64,000 nt of DNA from Boesenbergia rotunda (Eukaryota > Streptophyta > Magnoliopsida > Zingiberales > Zingiberaceae), in assembly GCA_024364735.1 (NCBI GenBank), contig JAGFNQ010000856.1, forward strand, positions 186,001 to 250,000, read 5' to 3'. Positions 57,376 through 64,000 of the stretch are shown here, in pieces (within the stretch, counting starts at the first letter, position 1; every line of letters begins with the position of its first letter). A model generated the notes under the pieces. That model worked only from the letters and a program-made list of their open reading frames with translations. It was not told the origin of the DNA and did not search any database. The translations under genes were made by a program, and so were the position numbers.

Positions 57376-59700
57376 TGAATGTAGATTCAAATTTTCAATT
57401 GATTGATCATCATTTCAATTCATCAAACAAACTATCTAATCAAGTGGATCTAAAATAAAATAATTTTGTCTCCTCCAACTCTTTCTAGTCAACTAAAAAA
57501 CACTTCTAGTTGACTAGATTTACTTGAGGGTCCACCAAGAAAAATATTTGATTGATCAAACAACAATCCTTGCTTGACCCAAGTTGCGTCCAACTTGCTC
57601 CAAGGGTGAGTAATGATTAATTTGTCTCATTTTATTTGGTACCTAATTGGGACCAATTGCTAAGGATTTATTGCAATTACAGGGGCGAATTTATATTAGA
57701 ATCTGAGACTACCATCCCTCCAAACTTTTTAATAATATTATTTTTATATAAATTTTTTTTATTTTCATAGTATAGAAATTTTTTATTTTCTTAATATATA
57801 TATTATTTAATCTCTTTAAACATAAATATGCATAATTGATTTAATGGAAAGTTTTATTTTTCTTTTGATACACATCTCGAGTTTAAATCTTTAGTAGGAC
57901 TAAATTTCAATTTTTGATTGGGAAGGTCATTATTATATAGTATATTCAATAATTATTTTTGTTATTTAATATACAAGCCCCTCAATCTAAATTCCTAAAT
58001 TAATCTGCCCCTAATTGCAAACTCTTAGATAATCTATCAAACATCCTCTAAGATTTAGGATGAAACTCTCTGGACAAAAAACTCTACCAAACAAATCGAT
58101 AAAAGTAATTTATTTAAAATAAGTTTAAGATTGTAACATCAATATCAACACATGAGTCTTCGAGTCCTTCCGTCTTGACCACTGGAGTCCATCTTTTGAG
58201 TCTAATCGCATCTGATTCACTTCAAGTCCTATATGTTTAGATTGCGTTTGATTAAGGATAATATAATTTAATTTGTAATATAATTGAGCCTATAATTAAA
58301 TCAGATTATATATTGTTGGTTTTGTAATCCAGATTATAAAATTTTTACTAATTTTGTAATGTAGATTACATTATATTATAATTTTAAAATTGTATCAAAT
58401 AAAATAATTAATTTTATAAGATTAATTATTCGTTATCAAACCTCGCTTTAATGTAATCCATCAGATATAGGTGTAAAGCTATTAAAAGTTAAGTTTAAAT
58501 CACAAAGAAAAAATTAATATTTAATAACAATTATATATGAGAAGTCTGCTTAGTCGATTTGGTTTGGTTTGGTTCGATTCGGTGGACCACTCAAGCACTA
58601 ATTGGTAACTGAGACCCTTTGGGATACAGTATACCTTATTGGGCCAGACCTCCGACGCCCCCTCTTTTAGTGGCCTAACTCTCGAATCTCATTTCTTTCC
58701 TATACATTGACTTGTCCATGAGCGATAACAAACAAATCAAAGCAGATCCGTGACAGGACGGGCCATGGTAAGTCTGTTGCACGCTTCTTATGATTTAAAA
58801 AAATAATAATAATCAACATTATAATAATATTAAAAAATTAATTATTTTATTTAATATAATTTTAAAATTATAATATAATTTCGATTATAAAAGTTAGTTA
58901 AAAATATTATAATCGAATGTCAATAAAATATAATCTAGATTATATTATAAACTTAATTATATATAAATTAAATTATATTATCCTTAATTAAATACAACCT
59001 TAATTATTTTATGCGTAAAAGTTATAATTACTTTCACTTAAATATCTTATAATTATATAATAATTGAGGTGATATTTTGACCGTAAAAAATTATCAAAAG
59101 ATATTATTTATATAAAGAGATTTTTCTTTCACGACGTAAAAATATTTTGTCGAGTCTCCCTAAGCTCTCATAATTTTTTCTATTCCATTTTTCCTTATTA
59201 ACTTAAGCCTCGAAACATCCATCGTGGATCATTGGGCACGTTACTCACACTTCTTCCATGAGTGTTTTTTTTTAATATCTCATATTTTCGATCCTTAATT
59301 ATAACATATTTTACAGAAATTTTTTTTTAATGGAGAGGGAATCCTAAGACGCTATGCTTTTGGACCGTCCACCGTGAGTCCTTTTCAATTTATTCTAGTG
59401 GCCAATCAAAAATTTTAGTATGACTGAATTAATCGTCAATGTTATCCCATCTCGTTAATTTTTTTTTTAATAATATTTTTGTCTATAAATTTTGACGACA
59501 GTGGTCCTGACGGTGGTCGTTCCGCAGTCAACATCTTCTCAACGTATTCCCTACGTCATCCTGTACCGCTCCCAGACACGACTAACAATCATCCAGTTCC
59601 AAAACAGAGTGCGAAATTTTCTTAACTCAGAGGGAAAAAAATTCGATAAATGTGAGAGAAGAAAAAATAAAATTAAAAAATATAGAAGAAGAAGAAGAAG
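57376..59700. other. AT-rich intergenic region between the MULE and the third GT61 gene
   Basis: No supported gene. It contains a likely MITE (58240-58999). The last few hundred bases are the downstream flank of the minus-strand GT61 gene. Confidence 0.6.
58240..58999. mobile_element. Probable AT-rich MITE, 760 bp
   Basis: The left end GATTGCGTTTGATTAAGG and right end CCTTAATTAAATACAACC are inverted repeats (14 of 18), continuing inward as GGATAATATAATTTAATT on both sides. No clear target duplication; the centre may hold a further insertion. Confidence 0.55.
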
Positions 59701-60159
59701 TCAGGATTGATCGCGGCCGTGAGGCAGGTGCTTGATCGCCTCTATGAGCGTGTTCCTGAGCCTTCCCAGGTGCGGCCTCAAGTTCTGGTTGTCCAGGTAG
59801 ATCTTGCTCATCGCCCTCCATCCTTGTCGCTGGATCGCCAATGGATCCTTCACCACCGGATGCTCCTTCGGGTACTGCTCCCTCAGCGTGCTCTCGTCTT
59901 CCTGGATCACGTACTCCATGTACTCGATCTCCATCTCCGGCGCCGGCCGGCCGAACGTGTCCCTGGCCAGCCACTCGAGGCCGCCCATCGGCACCACCTG
60001 TATCAGCACGGCGCCGGCCGGTAGGAACACCAGGTTGGTCAGCCCCTCCCCGTGCACGCCCAACATCACGTCGGCGGAGTTCACCAGCCGCGCGAACTTG
60101 GCCAGGTCGGTGACGCTCTGCGGCTCCGCCGTCCGCACGTCGAATCCCAGGCTCGCCGC
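59701..60159 (-). pseudogene. 3' end of a third GT61 gene, cut by a copia insertion
   Basis: About 152 residues of the GT61 catalytic C-terminus on minus: VNSADVMLGVHGEGLTN, FLPAGAVLIQVVPMGGLEW, EYVIQEDESTLREQYP, then a stop at 59701-59703. It is clearly diverged from copies A and B (VQVVPMGGLEW-type instead of VQIIPFGNLEK) and closer to the XYXT/XAT-type pattern in which 'GGLEW' follows the Pro. The reading is open up to the copia LTR at 60160; the rest must lie beyond the window's right edge. GCCGC at 60155-60159 would be one half of the target duplication. High GC at third positions matches the other two genes. It would be non-functional as arranged unless the transposon is not fixed. Confidence 0.88.
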
Positions 60160-60523
60160 TGTTGGCCCAGACCAAAGAATAGCGCACCCAAGAACCACAC
60201 CAATATGCAAGAGGAACAAAAAGAAAACGAAAAACCCGAAAGAACGAAAGAAGAACGAACGAATTTATTTTCTGGAAGAAACAAACTTACAATAAAACTG
60301 AGACTTTGTTTCACATGCCTCTGTGACCCTTTAAATACACCACGAACAAGACTTAGTCATAACTTATCCCATTAAAATAGGAATAAAAATAGGGAGACTA
60401 ATTCTCTAATTATCCTATTAAGATAGGAAAGGCTAATCCAAAACTAAGTCATAAAATTTATCAGAATAAAATTATAAAATAAATATGATGATAATTAATG
60501 TCTGGATTAATTATTTTCTCACA
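60160..60523 (-). repeat. 3' LTR of the young copia element
   Basis: Ends TG..CA, with a TATTTAAAGG TATA-like box on minus at about 60334. It interrupts the GT61 frame immediately after the codons for SLGFDV on minus. Confidence 0.92.
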
Positions 60524-60532
60524 TTACTCCCC

Positions 60533-62680
60533 CTAATCCAGACATGGCTGTAAATCACGGATACCGAGTAGTTGTCGCATGACAGTTAACTTCACTCCTG
60601 GCATTCTCCCCCACCATGGCAGCAACCTCTGTAACTGCATTTTGTATTGTAGTTTCTCCAGAGAGTTTGGGATGCTGAAGAGCATCATGTGAAGCGTTGC
60701 CATCTTCCACTTCCAATGTAACCAATCCAGCAACACGACCCAAACCTGGCTGGGGGTATGTATGAAGATAAGACAATACAGCACCATGTGAAGATGATGA
60801 CAATGCATAACCTCTTCAAAGTCGATGTCTTGTCGTTGTATATAACCTTTAGCAACTAATCTTGTTTTGTGCTTAACACCTTTCCCATCTGAATCTTTCT
60901 TCAACTTGAACACCCAATTTAGACCGATAGGTTTACGGCCTAATGGGAGCTCAGTTAGGGTCCAGGTCTTGTTCTTCTCAATAGATCTCAATTCTTTCTC
61001 CATTGTTTCGTACCAGCAAGTCTCAGTTGCAGCTTCTTGATAACTTGTTGATTCATCAGACACCTCCATCATCAGCTCTTCCTCTTCTTCATCAATACCA
61101 ACCACTTCCTCAGTGTTGGCGTAGATATCGGCAAGAGACATATAGCGGATTGGCCCTTCATAAGAATCGGGCGTGTTTGTTATCGGAGGCGAGGTAGTTG
61201 CATGGGCATTCGATGATGGTGTAGATGGACTCGAGTTCGATGATGGTGTAGATGGACTTGATGCTCTTGTCATGGGTACCACGGCTGCTGCTGATGGTAT
61301 GACATTTTCCGTCCCTGCCTCAACGTCTGCTGCAACAATCGCCTCGTCGCAGTAAAGCGGATCCAGCATCATAAAACTCGGCAAGTTTTCTTCATTGTTA
61401 GCACCTGCATTCCATGTCCATTCAGAATTTTCTTGAAATATGACATCTCTACTTACTTGTAGCTTGCCATGGCTTGGATCAAACAACCGATGAGCTTTGA
61501 AGCCTTCCTCGACACCCAAGTATACCATGGGTGAGCTTCTGTCGTCAAGTTTCTTCAGATGAGGGGTTGTGTTTTTCACATATGCAACACAACCGAACAC
61601 TCTCAAGTGGGCGACATGTGGCTTCCTCCCCGTCCAAGCTTCAAATGGGGTACGCCCTCCTAGCGCCTTAGTTGGGAGACGATTCAACAGATAAACAGCA
61701 TGTCTAACCGCTTCTCCCCAGAACCTCGCCGGCATATGTGTACACTTGAGAAGAGATCTTGCCATGGCCATCACAGTGCGGTTGCGGCGCTCGACGACAC
61801 CATTCTGTTGAGGAGTGTAGGGAGCCGTGAGGTGCCGCTCGATTCCTTCATTTTCACAGAATCGAGTAAACTCCGTGGATAGAAACTCGCCGCCTCGATC
61901 TGTCCGGAGTGTTCTGATCTTGTACTCAGTCTTGTTCTCTATCAGGAATTTGAACTTCTGGAATGCCTGGAATGCATCACTCTTTGCTGCCAATGCAAAC
62001 ACCCACATCCACCTAGTGAAATCATCTACAATTAGAAGAAAATACTTGTTACCGGCAAGTGTACATGGTGAGATTGGCCCACAAATATCAGCATGGAGAA
62101 GTTCTAACGGCTTCTTTGCTCTAAAGTTTGCTTGGTACGGGAATGGCGACCTTGCATGCTTGGCGATCACACACACCTCGCAAAGCTTGTTCGGTTGGGG
62201 CAGTAGTGGCATATCAACCGCCAATTTCTTCTCCCCCAATAGCTTCAGGTCATGGAAATTGACATGCCCGAGCCTTGCATGCCACAACCAAGTTGGGTCT
62301 TCTAGGCTTGCTAGGAGACAGACTTGCTTGAATGTCTTCAAGGTTATCTTGTACAAGCGATTTTGTGTTCGCTTTACCAGCATCAAGAGCTTCCTGCTCT
62401 CATCAATCACCTTCATGGTATCTCCTTCCATGTGCACCTCGTTCCCAGTTTCTGTCAATTGACCAAGACTGATGATATTACTATAAAGTTTTGGAATGTA
62501 GTATACCTCATGGAGAGCCTTCTGATCGCCGTTCTTGCATTCGAACACAACCGTCCCTTTGCCCATGATCTCTATGGTTGATCCATCGCCAAACCTCACC
62601 CTCCCGGTGATGGTTTTATCTAGTTCTTGAAACTTCTCGCGATGACACGTCATATGGTTGCTAGCACCGTTGTCAAGGTA
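60533..62680 (-). pseudogene. Copia pol with integrase but without most of the reverse transcriptase
   Basis: After a TGA at 62679-62681 the frame is open for about 700 codons. It begins in the protease (the usual W-x-L-D-x-GAS context, YLDNGASNHMTC, which spans the stop). The integrase zinc domain (HARLGHVNFHDL, CEVCVIAKHAR) and core (LLHADICGP, TDRGGEFLSTEF, QQNGVVERRN) are intact. The reverse transcriptase starts normally (KPIGLNWVFKLKKDSDGKG, VAKGYIQRQDIDFEEV), then breaks off at about 60808; the YVDD box and RNase H are absent and the remaining codons match nothing. This copy cannot make its own reverse transcriptase and must have been copied by a relative. Confidence 0.9.
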
Positions 62681-63100
62681 TCAGATGTCTTTATCTTCTC
62701 CTTTCTTAACGCTGCGATACATCTCTGGTAGAAACCTCTCTTCACTGAGTAGAATTATATCTTGCTGCTCTCGGCTAGCGTGAGACTCCTCGTGGGACAC
62801 GCTCATCATCAGTGTTGGCTCTTCATCGGTGTCGCAAGTGAGGTGAGCCTCATCATCTCGAGGCTTGCTGTAGCATTCGGATGCATAATGCCCCATTTTC
62901 TCACAATTGAAACACTTTATGTGTCTCTTGTCACGAGTGCCACTGTTGTTGCCGCTAGTGCCTCCTACACTGTCTTGGCGCTGCGCTCCATGACCACGAT
63001 TGCGCCCTCGCCCACGCCACTTGCCACGATTAGGGCCGCTGGACCCGCGCCCCTTGCCTTCTGACGGAGTGTCTACGTTGCTCCCTTTTTGTCGCTTTTG
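62681..63100 (-). pseudogene. Copia Gag C-terminus with zinc knuckle, between two stops
   Basis: In the same frame as the Gag below and the pol above, separated from each by one TGA. Gly/Arg-rich (GRGSSGPNRGKWRGRGRNRG), then the CCHC knuckle CFNCEKMGHYASEC at about 62880-62925. By comparison with related elements, both flanking TGA codons probably come from TGG (Trp). Confidence 0.8.
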
Positions 63101-63739
63101 TCATTCGGCATGAGTAAGTAGGAGTTCACCTTCAGTGCCGTTGGTATTGCCTCGTAATCGCTGTGTTCGTTCCTCGTATGCCTTCAGTCGTCCGATAGTT
63201 TCCTCAAACGGCATAGTCTCAAGGTCGTGGAACTGCTCAATACCGGCAACAATAGGGAAGAATTTATCAGGGACAGAATCGAGCAACTTCTTTACCAGCG
63301 AGGAATCTTCAAGCGTGGCACCAAGAGTGGAGAACTTGCTGCTCATAGCGCTGAGTTTGCCAGCAAACTCATCAATCGTCTCGGTCTCCTTCATCTGAAG
63401 GGCGTCAAACTCGCTCTTCAACGTTTGTACGCGAGCCTTCTTCACCCGATCACTACCAAGGTACCTCATCTTGAGGCTGTCCCAGACTTCTTTCGCCGTC
63501 TTCTTTGTTGCGATTTGGAGAAGAATATCTTCGGGGACACACTGCATGATATATGCACGTGCCTTTTTGTCCTTCTTTGCATCCACCTGGGCTTCTTTCT
63601 CTGGCTCCACTGCCTCCCAGACTCCCTGGGCATCGAGAATTGCCTCTGTCTTTATTGTCCACACAGTATAATTGTGAGAGTTTAGCATCGGATAGGGAAA
63701 TGACACTCCGCCGTTCTCCTTCGCTACGATGCTCGACAT
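63101..63739 (-). CDS. Copia Gag N-terminal part
   Basis: The Met at 63739 is chosen over the upstream in-frame Met in the LTR region because MSSIVAKENGGVSFPYPML is the normal Gag start and it lies just inside the primer-binding site. 212 residues, with the UBN2-type core (AKEVWDSLKMRYLGSDRVKKA, IDEFAGKLSAM, FEETIGRLKAYEER). It ends at a TGA (63101-63103) before the knuckle. Confidence 0.85.
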   Translation of the reverse strand: MSSIVAKENGGVSFPYPMLNSHNYTVWTIKTEAILDAQGVWEAVEPEKEAQVDAKKDKKARAYIMQCVPEDILLQIATKKTAKEVWDSLKMRYLGSDRVKKARVQTLKSEFDALQMKETETIDEFAGKLSAMSSKFSTLGATLEDSSLVKKLLDSVPDKFFPIVAGIEQFHDLETMPFEETIGRLKAYEERTQRLRGNTNGTEGELLLTHAE

Positions 63740-63780
63740 TTTTGTGGAAATATGGATTTTTGGTTGCTCTATACTACCAA

Positions 63781-63795
63781 AGCTCTGATACCAAT
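63781..63795 (-). other. Primer-binding site of the young copia element
   Basis: Minus strand reads TTGGTATCAGAGCT one base inside the LTR, a perfect plant initiator tRNA-Met type site. Confidence 0.9.
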
Positions 63796-64000
63796 TGTTG
63801 GCCCAGACCAAAGAATAGCGCACCCAAGAACCACACCAATATGCAAGAGGAACAAAAAGAAAACGAAAAACCCGAAAGAACGAAAGAAGAACGAACGAAT
63901 TTATTTTCTGGAAGAAACAAACTTACAATAAAACTGAGACTTTGTTTCACATGCCTCTGGGACCCTTTAAATACACCACGAACAAGACTTAGTCATAACT
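63796..64000 (-). repeat. 5' LTR of the young copia element, truncated by the window
   Basis: Matches 60160-60364 base for base except one substitution at about 63960. The outer end, the second target duplication and the 5' part of the broken GT61 gene should follow within about 160 bp past the window. Confidence 0.92.

Larger units (their letters stand above)
60160..64000 (-). mobile_element. Young Ty1/copia element inserted in GT61, running off the window
   Basis: 3' LTR 60160-60523 (364 bp, TGTTGGCCCAG to TTCTCACA on plus), polypurine tract on minus at about 60536-60526, gag-pol, primer-binding site (TTGGTATCAGAGCT on minus, 63794-63781), 5' LTR from 63796 on. The 205 bp of 5' LTR present differ from the 3' LTR by one base (GTGACCC / GGGACCC), so the insertion is very recent. 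The internal region is only about 3.3 kb because part of pol is missing. Confidence 0.93.

Noticed and set aside
61827..62462. 211-codon plus ORF opposite the copia integrase
   Set aside because: Shadow of the minus-strand pol frame, which has full integrase motifs.

Overview
This is a plant nuclear window, most likely from a commelinid monocot. The support is three GT61 glycosyltransferase genes (a family strongly expanded in commelinids), coding exons that are very GC-rich against AT-rich flanks, and a dense load of plant LTR retrotransposons, MITEs and a Mutator-like element (MULE). The species cannot be named from sequence alone. There are two runs of N (25469-26373 and 46562-46688). The only ordinary host genes I can support are the three GT61 genes; almost everything else is mobile DNA or its debris.

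Layout. 1-9515 is retroelement debris: a copia gag with its LTR on the minus strand, a fragment of a large gypsy-type LTR split by a 928-bp solo LTR with intact target duplications, tRNA-like fold-back repeats and a 515-bp hAT-type MITE. 9721-23605 and 32423-38665 are two copies of one segment, each carrying an intact three-exon, 500-residue GT61 gene (20725-22557 and 35790-37615). Copy A also holds a decayed Ty3/gypsy element (11465-19866) that was itself hit by two solo LTRs (3038 bp and 1856 bp). Between the copies lie a CACTA-like end, a Harbinger-like end, a GC-rich tandem array, the 905-bp gap, a further large LTR and an Athila/Tat-like LTR. 38665-42776 is intergenic with a 1846-bp solo LTR. 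42777-57366 is a complete 14.6-kb MULE. 59701-60159 is the 3' end of a third, divergent GT61 gene, cut by a very young copia element that runs off the window.

The most unusual part is the MULE. It has 176-bp terminal inverted repeats (three mismatches) and an identical 9-bp target duplication. It carries a MURA-type transposase on the plus strand, broken by several lesions, and two paralogous multi-exon genes on the minus strand that each join a plant mobile-type N-terminal domain to a C-terminal Ulp1/C48-like SUMO-peptidase domain. Both peptidases keep the catalytic His and Cys but have Asn where the family has Asp. The element also contains about 40 copies of a palindrome (TTCAGGCCCA / TGGGCCTGAA arms) in clusters between and inside its genes, and a 12-unit array of a 158-bp hairpin-bearing repeat. 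Because several insertions lie in duplicated DNA, their empty sites can be read in the sister copy, so the relative order of events can be worked out inside this window.
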